Shown here piece after piece: positions 39,989-49,390 of a stretch of 64,000 bases of DNA. Below the pieces are notes generated by a model. It did not search any database and was not told the origin of the DNA. It saw nothing but the letters and a program-made list of their open reading frames with translations. The translations under genes and the position numbers were made by a program. The DNA lies in NCBI RefSeq assembly GCF_900163565.1, contig NZ_FUHU01000041.1, forward strand, positions 40,935 to 104,934, given 5' to 3'. Origin of the DNA: Agrococcus casei LMG 22410. GTDB lineage: Bacteria; Actinomycetota; Actinomycetes; Actinomycetales; Microbacteriaceae. Each line of letters starts with the position of its first letter. The stretch's first letter is position 1.

Positions 39989-40330
39989 TCACTGCAGACG
40001 GTCGAGCAGCACCGAGACGTGGCTGCGGTCAGGATCCTTGGCGGCAGTCAGCAGCGTGACGGTCTTGTGCGACTTGAGGTCATCGACGAAGTCGTCGTAG
40101 TCATCTGAGTCGTCGAGCTCGCTGTTGTAGTCGCGCTTGAACGACCGATAGTCGTCGTCAGAGTGAAAGCGCTTGCGCAGCTTGCTCGAGGGGGCGATCT
40201 CCTTCGGCCAGGCGTCGACGCCGGCGTCTTCCTTCTTGATGCCGCGCGGCCAGATGCGGTCGACCAGCACGCGGTGCCCGTCAGCCTTGGCAGCGTCGTC
40301 GTAGATGCGCTTCGTGCGGAACTCAGTCAT
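39989..40330 (-). CDS. DUF488-family protein
   Basis: A 113-aa protein with the DUF488 signature RVLVDRIWPRGIKKEDAGVDAW and a Asp/Lys-rich middle. The molecular function is unknown. ATG at 40330 gives MTEFRTKRIYDD, the usual start, with a CATGAT box 6 nt upstream on the minus strand. The gene is bracketed by two near-identical palindromes. Confidence 0.85.
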   Translation of the reverse strand: MTEFRTKRIYDDAAKADGHRVLVDRIWPRGIKKEDAGVDAWPKEIAPSSKLRKRFHSDDDYRSFKRDYNSELDDSDDYDDFVDDLKSHKTVTLLTAAKDPDRSHVSVLLDRLQ

Positions 40331-40346
40331 GCCCCCATCATGCCAA

Positions 40347-40403
40347 CGCAAGGAGATTCACGCAGGTGAAGCGCATGCCTTCACCTGCGCAAACCTCCTT
40401 GCG
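40347..40403. repeat. Imperfect 25-bp palindrome upstream of the DUF488 gene
   Basis: 40347-40371 and 40379-40403 are complementary with three mismatches around a 7-nt centre, containing GCAGGTGAAG / CTTCACCTGC. It lies 17 bp upstream of the DUF488 start, so it may be regulatory for that gene or a terminator for the opposite strand. Confidence 0.65.
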
Positions 40404-40424
40404 CGCCCGCGCAGAAGCACGGCC

Positions 40425-40473
40425 AGATGGAAAAGTCCCGCCGAGATGCCATCTCGGCGGGACTTTTCCATCT
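40425..40473. terminator. 24-bp perfect palindrome, bidirectional terminator
   Basis: Exact palindrome (24-nt arms around one base), same sequence family as 39924-39972. It sits between aspS and the DUF488 promoter. Confidence 0.85.
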
Positions 40474-40508
40474 GGCGGTGGCGCGGCGGTCCAAGCCCCG
40501 CGGATGCG

Positions 40509-41816
40509 CTACGGCTGCAGGCGCGTCGGCCCGCGGAACAGGAAGGTAGTCTCGCGGATCGTGCCCTGCTGCAGCATCAGCATCATGACGCGGGCGAGGC
40601 CCATGCCGAATCCGCCGTGCGTGGGCACTCCGTAGCGGAAGAAGTCGAGGTACTCCTCGAGCTCAGCGGGCTCGAGCCCCTTCTCGACAGCCTGCTTCTC
40701 GAGCACGTCGACGCGGTGCTCGCGCTGGGCTCCGGTCGAGATCTCGACGCCGCCGAAGATGAGGTCATACGACTTGGTCACTGCCTCGTCGGCCTCGTCA
40801 CGCATGTGGTAATACGGGCGCACCGTCGACGGGAACTCGGTCACGAACACGAAGTCGTGGCCCTGGGTCTCCTTGACGTGTGCGGCGATCTGACGCTCTG
40901 CCTCGGGGTCGAGGTCGCCGTCGGTGCGCTCGATCGTGTGGCCGCGGTCGGCGACGATCTGCTTCACCTCGGCGTGCGAGATGCGCGGGAACGGCAGCGC
41001 CGGAACCTGCAGGTCGATCTCGAAGACCTCGCGGATCTCGTCGCCGTGCTTCTCGACCACTGCGGCGAAGGCTGCGTGCAGCAGCTCTTCGTGCATCTTC
41101 ATGACGTCTTCGTGCGAGTCGATCCATGAGATCTCAGCGTCGATCGACGTGAACTCGGTCGCGTGGCGCGAGGTGAACGAGGGGTCGGCGCGGAACGCGG
41201 GCCCGACCTCGAAGACCTTGCCGAAGCCGGCTGCCTGCGCCATCTGCTTGAACAGCTGCGGCGACTGCGCGAGGTAGGCGGTCGTGTCGAAGTAGGGCAC
41301 CTCGAACAGCTCGGCGCGCGACTCAGAGGCCGAGGCCATGAGCTTGGGCGTGTGGATCTCGGTGAAGCCGTTGTCGACCCAGTACGTGCGCATCGCGTGC
41401 AGCATCGTCGTCTGCAGCTTGAACATGAGGCGGCCGCGCTGGCTGCGCAGGTCGATGAAGCGCCAGTCCTGACGCTTGTCGATGCCGGTCTCGGAGTCGA
41501 TGGGCAGCTCAGCCGCGGTCGAGACGACCTTGAGCGAGCCGACCTTGACCTCGAGTCCGCCGAGCTTGACGCGCTCGTCGTGCTTGAGCTCGCCCTCGAC
41601 CTCGATGAACGAGCCGTGGGTGAGGGCCGAGATCGACGCCGCCGTCTCGGCAGTGTCGTCGTTCACGGGGTTCACGAGCTGCGCAGAGCCCGACTCGTCG
41701 CGCAGGATCACGAACTGCACGCGCTTCTGGTCGCGGACTACCTCGACCCATCCCGAAACCGAGACGGTTCCGTCGGCGTGGGCGGCGAGGTCGTTGATGA
41801 GAGTTCTTGAAGTCAC
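40509..41816 (-). CDS. aspS: Aspartyl-tRNA synthetase, archaeal/eukaryotic type (probably non-discriminating)
   Basis: A 435-aa class IIb synthetase: N-terminal OB-fold anticodon-binding domain, then motif 2 FEVGPAFRADPSFTSRHATEF and motif 3 GGFGMGLARVMMLML. Length and the lack of the bacterial GAD insertion match the archaeal AspRS2 type (~435 aa) rather than the ~600-aa bacterial enzyme. Such enzymes often charge tRNA-Asn with Asp for transamidation. GTG at 41816 is 6 nt after TAGACT, which favours it over GTG at 41822. Confidence 0.93.
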   Translation of the reverse strand: MTSRTLINDLAAHADGTVSVSGWVEVVRDQKRVQFVILRDESGSAQLVNPVNDDTAETAASISALTHGSFIEVEGELKHDERVKLGGLEVKVGSLKVVSTAAELPIDSETGIDKRQDWRFIDLRSQRGRLMFKLQTTMLHAMRTYWVDNGFTEIHTPKLMASASESRAELFEVPYFDTTAYLAQSPQLFKQMAQAAGFGKVFEVGPAFRADPSFTSRHATEFTSIDAEISWIDSHEDVMKMHEELLHAAFAAVVEKHGDEIREVFEIDLQVPALPFPRISHAEVKQIVADRGHTIERTDGDLDPEAERQIAAHVKETQGHDFVFVTEFPSTVRPYYHMRDEADEAVTKSYDLIFGGVEISTGAQREHRVDVLEKQAVEKGLEPAELEEYLDFFRYGVPTHGGFGMGLARVMMLMLQQGTIRETTFLFRGPTRLQP

Positions 41817-41825
41817 CCGCACAGT

Positions 41826-42107
41826 CTACTTGCGCTGATCGCGGCCGACGCGAACCGAGGCGCGAATCAGAGCCCACACCGACACGGCGAGCAGCACGAA
41901 ACCGAGGCCCAGCACGCTCCAGACGAGCCACGCATCCGACCCCTGCGCCGCCAGCACGATCGGCGTGCACAGCACCGCCATCGTGACCAGGCTGCCGAAC
42001 ATGAACCAGTTGGGCGCATGCGTGAAGAGCTTCGCGTAGACGACCGCGAGCACCAGTAGGAAGAGCCCGGCCAGCCACACGAGCACGATGAGGCTGAGGG
42101 AGTCCAT
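41826..42107 (-). CDS. Small three-helix membrane protein, unrecognised
   Basis: A 93-aa protein with three hydrophobic segments (about 5-27, 34-55 and 61-82). No family recognised. ATG at 42107 follows TATTCT by 7 nt, a leaderless pattern. It ends 9 bp before the aspS start and is probably cotranscribed with it. Confidence 0.7.
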   Translation of the reverse strand: MDSLSLIVLVWLAGLFLLVLAVVYAKLFTHAPNWFMFGSLVTMAVLCTPIVLAAQGSDAWLVWSVLGLGFVLLAVSVWALIRASVRVGRDQRK

Positions 42108-42151
42108 GCCCTCAAGAATAGGCGTCAGTCCCAGTTCATAGACTCGCACCG

Positions 42152-42157
42152 TAGAAT
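42152..42157 (+). promoter_or_regulatory. -10-like box of the cytochrome c maturation operon
   Basis: TAGAAT 7 nt before the ATG at 42165; no ribosome-binding site. Confidence 0.5.
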
Positions 42158-42164
42158 CGAATCC

Positions 42165-42806
42165 ATGCCCGCTACTCGCCTGCATCTGGTGCGCCATGGA
42201 GAAGTGCACAATCCCGACGGCATTCTGTACGGGCGCATTCCCGGCTACCGGCTCTCAGAGCGCGGTGAGCGCATGGCCCAGGTCAGCGCGGAGTCGATGA
42301 CGGATGCGCCGATCGTGCGGCTGTACGCGTCGCCTCTTGAGCGCGCCCAGCAGTCGGCGCAGCCCTGGAGCGAGCAGTTCGGGCTTGAGGCCAAGACCGA
42401 GACTCGCATCATCGAGCCCTGGAACAAGTTCGAGGGCGGCAAGTTCGACCTCAAGGGAGCCCTGCTGAAGCCGAGCAGGTGGCACCTGATCCGCAATCCG
42501 TTCGAGCCCAGCTGGGGCGAGGCCTACGACGCGATCGCGCAGCGTGTGATCGCCGCGATGGAAGACGCCTGGGACGAACTCGACGAGTCGGGCGAGACCG
42601 GCGAGATCGTGATGGTCTGCCACCAGTCGCCGATCTGGATGGCGCACCTCGCGATCGCAGGCCAGCGGCTCTGGCACGACCCGCGCACGAGACGGTGCGA
42701 TCTCTCGTCGATCACGTCGTTCGAGCGCAGAGACGGCCGCTTTGCTGAGGTCGCCTACGCAGACCCGGCGGCCAACATCGACCGCATTGACACAGGAGCC
42801 GTGTGA
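42165..42806 (+). CDS. Histidine phosphatase, first gene of the cytochrome c maturation operon
   Basis: A 213-aa phosphoglycerate-mutase-like phosphatase with catalytic HLVRHGEVHNPDG at the N-terminus and VMVCHQSPIWMAH near residue 145. It is the usual gene before resA in actinobacterial System II operons; its substrate is not established. The end overlaps resA (ATGA). Confidence 0.9.
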   Translation: MPATRLHLVRHGEVHNPDGILYGRIPGYRLSERGERMAQVSAESMTDAPIVRLYASPLERAQQSAQPWSEQFGLEAKTETRIIEPWNKFEGGKFDLKGALLKPSRWHLIRNPFEPSWGEAYDAIAQRVIAAMEDAWDELDESGETGEIVMVCHQSPIWMAHLAIAGQRLWHDPRTRRCDLSSITSFERRDGRFAEVAYADPAANIDRIDTGAV

Positions 42807-43405
42807 TGACTCGCAGGATGCGCACTTGCCGCATGAACACACTCAGGGCGCTCGGGCTCGCGGCCACGGCACTCGTGCTCGCCGGCTGCGCCTCGGATGA
42901 CGGCGTCGCGGGCAGCGTCGGCGACGCTGGCTACGTGTCGGGCGACGGGTTCGTGACCGAGATCGCAGCCGGAGACCGCGGCGAGGCCATGGAGTTCGGC
43001 GGCGAGACCGTCGACGGCGACGCGTGGACCACGAGCGAGAACGCAGGCGTCACGGTCGTCAACTTCTGGTACGCGGCATGCCCGCCGTGCCGCGTCGAGG
43101 CACCGGTGCTCGTAGACCTGCACGAGGAGTACGGCGGCGACGTCAGCTTCGTGGGCGTCAACGTGCGCGACGGCGCAGCCCAGGCGGAGTCGTTCGACGA
43201 GACGTTCGGCATCGAGTACCCGTCGATCCTCGACGCACAGGATGCCGCGGTGCAGCGTGCGTTCTCGGGCCAGATCGCGCCGAACGCGGTGCCGACTACG
43301 ATCATCCTCGACGCAGAGGGCCGCATCGCAGCCCGCATCTCGGGCGCTGTGAGCGACACCTCGATCATCTCGACACTGCTCGACGAGGAGCTCGCTCGCC
43401 AGTGA
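42803..43405 (+). CDS. resA: Thioredoxin-like lipoprotein of cytochrome c maturation (ResA/TlpA type)
   Basis: A 200-aa extracytoplasmic thioredoxin-fold protein. The signal peptide ends LAATALVLAGC, a lipobox with lipidated Cys at about residue 29. The redox motif CPPC lies in WYAACPPCRVEAPVL. In System II cytochrome c maturation ResA keeps the haem-binding cysteines of apocytochrome c reduced, receiving electrons from CcdA. It starts in an ATGA overlap with the phosphatase and ends in a GTGA overlap with a micro-ORF. Confidence 0.94.
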   Translation: MMTRRMRTCRMNTLRALGLAATALVLAGCASDDGVAGSVGDAGYVSGDGFVTEIAAGDRGEAMEFGGETVDGDAWTTSENAGVTVVNFWYAACPPCRVEAPVLVDLHEEYGGDVSFVGVNVRDGAAQAESFDETFGIEYPSILDAQDAAVQRAFSGQIAPNAVPTTIILDAEGRIAARISGAVSDTSIISTLLDEELARQ

Positions 43406-43482
43406 CCATCCGCACAGTTGCTGTCCGCACAGCGACAACCAGCACAGTGGCAATCAGCACAGCGGCAGAGGCTGCGCGGTGA
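43402..43482 (+). CDS. 26-codon micro-ORF linking resA and ccdA, made of 15-bp repeats
   Basis: GTG at 43402 overlaps the resA stop (GTGA) and its own TGA at 43480-43482 overlaps the ccdA GTG (GTGA). The frame encodes VTIRTVAVRTATTSTVAISTAAEAAR. Its DNA is a run of four ~15-bp GCACAG-type repeats. It is probably not a functional protein but could hand ribosomes from resA to ccdA (translational coupling). Confidence 0.45.
   Translation: MTIRTVAVRTATTSTVAISTAAEAAR
43411..43470 (+). repeat. Four 15-bp GCACAG tandem repeats
   Basis: GCACAG starts at about 43413, 43428, 43443 and 43458, each followed by a variant of TGGCAATCA. It is too short and irregular to be CRISPR and lies between two tightly packed genes. 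Confidence 0.7.
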
Positions 43483-44229
43483 CCGGCGTCATCGAGACCA
43501 TGCTGCAGGGGCCGCTTGCGCTCGCCCTGCTCGTCGCGCTCGCCGCAGGCCTGGTCTCGTTCATCTCTCCGTGCATCCTGCCCCTCGTCCCGGGATACCT
43601 CGGTCTGCTCGGATCACTCGGAGGGTCGGCGGATGCAGGGTCGCCCGGCAGCGCATCCAGCGGTTCGTCAGGCATGGGCCGCACGGTTGCAGGTGTTGCT
43701 CTGTTCGTCCTCGGATTCACGCTCGTGTTCGTCGTCATGAACGCCGTGGTCGGCGGTGTCGGCAGCTTCTTCATCCAGTACCGCGACATCGTGCTGCGCG
43801 TGCTGGGTGTCGTGCTGATCGCGGCCGGCCTCGTGTTCGTCGGCCGCGTCTCGTTTCTGCAGCAGATCTGGAAGCCCAAGGTGAGCGCCGCATCCGGAAT
43901 GTGGACTGCTCCGCTCATCGGCGCCGCCTTCGCGATCGGCTGGACGCCCTGCGCCGGCCCCGTGCTCGCTGCGATCGGCACGCTCTCCATCACCTCGGGC
44001 TCGGCCTGGCAGGGGGCCCTCTTCGGGCTCATGTACGGCCTCGGCCTCGGGATTCCCTTCATGCTCATGGCGCTCGGCTTCGGCTGGGCCGCCAAGAGCG
44101 CATCCTGGCTCAAGCGCCACATGCGCCTCATCAACATCGCAGGAGGCGTCGCGCTCATTGCGATCGGCCTCGCGATGGTGACCGGCCTGTGGATGCTGCT
44201 CATGGACCACCTAGCGATCTGGATCGGCA

Positions 44230-44249
<20 letters not shown>
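43479..44249 (+). CDS. ccdA: Cytochrome c biogenesis protein CcdA
   Basis: A 256-aa membrane thiol carrier with six helices. Both conserved cysteines are visible: SFISPCILPLVPGYLG (Cys near residue 32) and AIGWTPCAGPVLAAIG (near 167). It passes electrons from cytoplasmic thioredoxin to ResA. The Ser/Gly-rich loop (about residues 50-66) is longer than usual. Start is GTG at 43479, overlapping the micro-ORF stop; its last 20 bases overlap the resB start. Confidence 0.94.
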
Positions 44250-45852
<1,603 letters not shown>

Positions 45853-45862
45853 CATTCGCAGA

Positions 45863-45868
45863 TAGGTT
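45863..45868 (+). promoter_or_regulatory. -10-like box before ccsB
   Basis: TAGGTT 6 nt before the GTG at 45875, in the only gap (22 bp) within the maturation gene row; it may give ccsB its own transcript. Confidence 0.4.
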
Positions 45869-45874
45869 GAACAG

Positions 45875-46858
45875 GTGGAATTCGAAACGATCTCTCGGCT
45901 GCTGATCTTCTCAGCGATCGTCGTGTACGCACTCGCGTTCGTGATCTACGCCTTCGACATCGTCAGCCACGGCTCGAGCGCGAAGGCCGCACCGGCGCGC
46001 GCGAACCGACGCGAGCTCGTCACAGCGGGGGCGGATGCCGCAGGCGGCCAGTCGCAGAACGTCTCAGCAGACGAGTCCACACCGGTCATCTCACAGGCTG
46101 CCCCAGCGAACGCACCCCGACGAAAGCGCCGCAACTGGCTGCGCGCAGGATTCTCGATCACCGTCATCGGCTGGGTGCTGCACGTCGCAGGCACCGTGCT
46201 TCGCGGCGTCGCCGCCGAGCGCGTGCCGTGGGCCAACATGTACGAGTTCGCGCTCACGGGCATCGCGCTCGCGGTCGGCGTCTTCGTGTTCGCGCAGCTG
46301 TGGCGCGACGTGCGCTTCCTCGGCGTCTACATCATGGGCATGGCGACGCTGTTCCTCGGCGGCGCCGCGTCGAACTACTACGTCGAGATCACGCCGCTGC
46401 CGCCTGCTCTGCAGTCGCCGTGGCTCGTCATCCACGTGTTCGTGGCGACGCTCGCGTGCGGGTTCCTGGCGATCTCGTCGGGCCTCAGCATCGTGCAGCT
46501 CATCCGCCAGCGGGCGAAGCGCAGCGGCTTCATCGCCTCGCTGCCGAACGCCGACTCGCTCGAGAACACCTCGTACCGCCTCGCGGTCGTCGGCTTCATC
46601 CTCTGGACCTTCACGCTCATGGCCGGCGCCATCTGGGCGCACGCAGCGTGGGGCCGCTACTGGGGCTGGGACACCAAAGAGGTCTGGACCTTCATCATCT
46701 GGGTCGTCTACGCCGGCTATCTGCACGCTCGTGCGACGCGCGGCTGGCGAGGCACCGCATCCGCCGTGCTGAACCTGATCGGCTTCGCCGCCATCCTGTT
46801 CAACTTCGTGATCGTCAACACGTACTTCACGGGCCTGCACGCCTACTCGGGGCTGTAG
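45875..46858 (+). CDS. ccsB: Cytochrome c biogenesis protein CcsB (ResC)
   Basis: A 327-aa haem-handling membrane protein with about eight helices. The WWD haem-binding motif is WGRYWGWDTKEVWTFIIWVVYAGYLHAR near residue 264, flanked by conserved histidines (VIHVFVATLACG and THARATRG-like segments). It works with ResB. It starts at GTG 45875 and ends 2 bp from the convergent menC gene. Confidence 0.95.
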   Translation: MEFETISRLLIFSAIVVYALAFVIYAFDIVSHGSSAKAAPARANRRELVTAGADAAGGQSQNVSADESTPVISQAAPANAPRRKRRNWLRAGFSITVIGWVLHVAGTVLRGVAAERVPWANMYEFALTGIALAVGVFVFAQLWRDVRFLGVYIMGMATLFLGGAASNYYVEITPLPPALQSPWLVIHVFVATLACGFLAISSGLSIVQLIRQRAKRSGFIASLPNADSLENTSYRLAVVGFILWTFTLMAGAIWAHAAWGRYWGWDTKEVWTFIIWVVYAGYLHARATRGWRGTASAVLNLIGFAAILFNFVIVNTYFTGLHAYSGL

Positions 46859-46859
46859 C

Positions 46860-47876
46860 TCAGACGGCCTGCGCGAGCGGCCAGCAGTCGATCAGCCGCT
46901 GGCGCCAGTGCTGCTGGCGCTCGTCGGCTGCCGCGAACTCGTCGAGCAGTCCTTCGTCGACCTCCGGCTGCGTCACGGGCAGCACAGCGGCGTCGCCGTC
47001 CCATTCGGGCAGCAGCCGGCGTCGCACCACGTCGCCGCCGAGCAGCGCGCCGGTGCTGAGGCCGCAGTCGTAGTCGAGCGAGGGCAGGCGGGCCGCCAGC
47101 TGCACGCCCGCGGCCAGGCCGACGCTGGTGTCGAGGGCGCTCGAGACGACTGCGGGCAGGCCAGAGGCGACCACGGTGTCGAGGGCCGCAGAGACTCCGC
47201 CGAGCGGCTGGACCTTGACGACGACGATGTCTGCTGCGCCCATCCGCGCGACTCGCAAGGGGTCTTCGGCCTTGCGAACGCTCTCGTCGGCAGCGATTGG
47301 AATTCGGTCGAAGCGCGTGCGCAGCGTGACGAGGTCGTGCAGCTGCGCGACCGGCTGCTCGGCGTACTCGAGGCCGAACGGCTCGAGGGTGCGCAGCGCG
47401 GTCTCGGCCTGGTCGAGATCCCAGCCGCCGTTCGCGTCGATGCGGATGCGCGCCTCGGGAAACCGCTCGCGCACGGCACGCACGCGGGCGACGTCGTCGT
47501 CGAGGCGCTGCCCGCGCTCGGCCACCTTGATCTTGACGGTGCGCCAGCGGCCGTACCGCTCGAGCACCTGCACGGCCTGGTCGGCGGGCACGGCAGGCAG
47601 CGTCGCGTTGACGGGCACGCGGTCGCGAAGGGGAGCGGATGGGGTGTCGAACGTCGTCAGCGCCGCCCGCAGCCATCGAGATGCCTCGGGGGCCTCGTAC
47701 TCGAGAAACGGGCTCCACTCGACCCAGCGGTCGCCGATCGGAAGCAGAGCCGCCTCGCGCTCAGTGATGCCCCTGAATCGCACGGTCATGGGCAGCGAGA
47801 CGACGCGCATGCCGGCCAGGAGGGACTCCAGCGAGACAGCGGCCGAGCCATCGGCATTCGGCTGAGATTCAGGCAT
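46860..47876 (-). CDS. menC: o-Succinylbenzoate synthase
   Basis: A 338-aa enolase-superfamily enzyme that dehydrates SHCHC to o-succinylbenzoate for menaquinone. The VKIKVAE lysine pair, the metal ligands in RIDANGGWD, GLEYAEQPV and PIAADES, and the C-terminal catalytic lysine in VVVKVQPLGG are all present. ATG at 47876 follows TGGAGGT. It is the only men gene on the minus strand besides menF, and convergent with ccsB. Confidence 0.95.
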   Translation of the reverse strand: MPESQPNADGSAAVSLESLLAGMRVVSLPMTVRFRGITEREAALLPIGDRWVEWSPFLEYEAPEASRWLRAALTTFDTPSAPLRDRVPVNATLPAVPADQAVQVLERYGRWRTVKIKVAERGQRLDDDVARVRAVRERFPEARIRIDANGGWDLDQAETALRTLEPFGLEYAEQPVAQLHDLVTLRTRFDRIPIAADESVRKAEDPLRVARMGAADIVVVKVQPLGGVSAALDTVVASGLPAVVSSALDTSVGLAAGVQLAARLPSLDYDCGLSTGALLGGDVVRRRLLPEWDGDAAVLPVTQPEVDEGLLDEFAAADERQQHWRQRLIDCWPLAQAV

Positions 47877-47918
47877 CTTTCAGGCGACCTCCACGCGCAG
47901 TTTGACAGACTGAGGACC

Positions 47919-48428
47919 ATGACGCTTCATCCGCAGAACGGCACACCCGGCTTCGTCCCCGCACCCAACGGTAGCCCAGGGGCGGCCCCTGGCCAGCCGC
48001 AGCCGATGCCTCGCCCAGGCATGCAGCCCGGCATGCAGCCAGCCGGCCCCGCTCTGCTCAAGGACGGCGTCTCGTCCGGGCCGACTGCCGGATCAGACGA
48101 CGTGCCGTGGGTCGTGGGCACGCGCCTGGCACCCGACCAGAAGGTGCGCAAGTCAATCGTCTGGGGCATCGCCGCGATGGCGCTCACGCTGCTGCACCTG
48201 ATCGTGGCCGGCATCGGCTACGGCGCGATGGTCAACCAGGGCGACCCGCAGGTGTTCTTCTCGATCATGCCGTGGTGGGGCATCTGCACGCTCGCGCTGC
48301 TGGCCTCGATCGTGGGCTGCTTCGTCAAGCGCGGCGCCCTCAACATCATCGCCGGAGTCATCGCGACGCTGACCATCGTGATCTCGAACCCGGCGCTCCC
48401 GCTCGCGCTGATCGTCCTCGTCGCCTGA
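47919..48428 (+). CDS. Proline/Met-rich N-terminal membrane protein, unrecognised
   Basis: A 169-aa protein: a Pro/Gly/Met/Gln-rich cytosolic stretch with two PGMQPGMQP-type repeats (residues 1-45), followed by three membrane helices (about 80-103, 116-137 and 142-160). Such proteins are common and unnamed in Actinobacteria (DUF-type, septum-linked in a few cases). ATG at 47919 follows CAGACT by 7 nt. Divergent from menC. Confidence 0.7.
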   Translation: MTLHPQNGTPGFVPAPNGSPGAAPGQPQPMPRPGMQPGMQPAGPALLKDGVSSGPTAGSDDVPWVVGTRLAPDQKVRKSIVWGIAAMALTLLHLIVAGIGYGAMVNQGDPQVFFSIMPWWGICTLALLASIVGCFVKRGALNIIAGVIATLTIVISNPALPLALIVLVA

Positions 48429-48469
48429 GGCCGGGTGCCAGTGAAAAGCCCCGTGTCAGTCGAGGTCGC

Positions 48470-48475
48470 TAGGCT
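48470..48475 (+). promoter_or_regulatory. -10-like box of menB
   Basis: TAGGCT 6 nt before the GTG at 48482, no Shine-Dalgarno. Confidence 0.5.
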
Positions 48476-48481
48476 GATGCT

Positions 48482-49390
48482 GTGAGCGTTTCTGATCTGT
48501 TCGACCCGTCCGTCTGGGTGCCTGCACCGCACTCTGAGGCATTCACCGACATCACCGCGCACCGCTCCCACGACGGCGCCATCGCCCGCATCGCGTTCAA
48601 CCGCCCAGAGGTGCGCAACGCGTTCCGGCCGCACACGGTCGACGAGCTCTACGCGGCGCTCGAAGACGCGCGCACCGACCCGCGCGTGGGCGTCGTGCTG
48701 CTGACCGGCAACGGCCCGAGCGCGAAAGACGGCGGCTGGGCGTTCTGCTCCGGCGGCGACCAGCGCGTGCGCGGCAAAGACGGCTACAAGTACCAAGACG
48801 GCACAGCAGACTCGTCTCCCATCGCCTCGGCGCGCGCGGGCCGCCTGCACATCCTCGAGGTGCAGCGACTCATTCGCTTCATGCCCAAGGTCGTCATCGC
48901 AGTGGTCCCCGGATGGGCGGCTGGCGGCGGTCACTCGCTGCACGTCGTCTGCGACCTCACGATCGCGAGTCGCGAGCACGGCAAGTTCAAGCAGACCGAC
49001 GCCGACGTCGGCTCGTTCGACGCCGGCTACGGCAGCGCGTACATGGCGCGGCAGACCGGCCAGAAGTTCGCGCGCGAGGTGTTCTTCCTCGCCCGTGAGT
49101 ACTCTGCCGACCGAGCCCTCGCTGCCGGGGCGATCAACGCATCCGTTCCCCACGAAGAGCTCGAGGCGACCGCGGTCGAATGGGCGCGCGAGATCCTCAC
49201 GAAGAGCCCGACCGCGATCCGCATGCTGAAGTACGCGTTCAACGCCGTCGACGACGGCCTCGTCGGCCAGCAGATCTTCGCGGGCGAGGCCACCAGGCTC
49301 GCCTACGGCACCGACGAAGCCGCAGAGGGCCGCGACGCGTTCCTTGGCAAGCGCGACCCCGACTGGTCCGACCACCCCTGGCGGTTCTGA
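48482..49390 (+). CDS. menB: 1,4-Dihydroxy-2-naphthoyl-CoA synthase
   Basis: A 302-aa crotonase-superfamily enzyme closing the naphthoquinone ring. It carries FNRPEVRNAFRPHTVDELYAAL, the oxyanion and active-site segments CSGGDQRVRG and AGGGHSLHVVCDLTIAS, and the C-terminal helix KYAFNAVDDG. Length matches actinobacterial MenB. Its ATGA-type junction with menE (TGATG at 49388) shows cotranslation. Confidence 0.96.
   Translation: MSVSDLFDPSVWVPAPHSEAFTDITAHRSHDGAIARIAFNRPEVRNAFRPHTVDELYAALEDARTDPRVGVVLLTGNGPSAKDGGWAFCSGGDQRVRGKDGYKYQDGTADSSPIASARAGRLHILEVQRLIRFMPKVVIAVVPGWAAGGGHSLHVVCDLTIASREHGKFKQTDADVGSFDAGYGSAYMARQTGQKFAREVFFLAREYSADRALAAGAINASVPHEELEATAVEWAREILTKSPTAIRMLKYAFNAVDDGLVGQQIFAGEATRLAYGTDEAAEGRDAFLGKRDPDWSDHPWRF

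Noticed and set aside
43411..43470. CRISPR-like short repeats
   Set aside because: Units are degenerate, without spacers, and lie inside a 76-bp gene junction.
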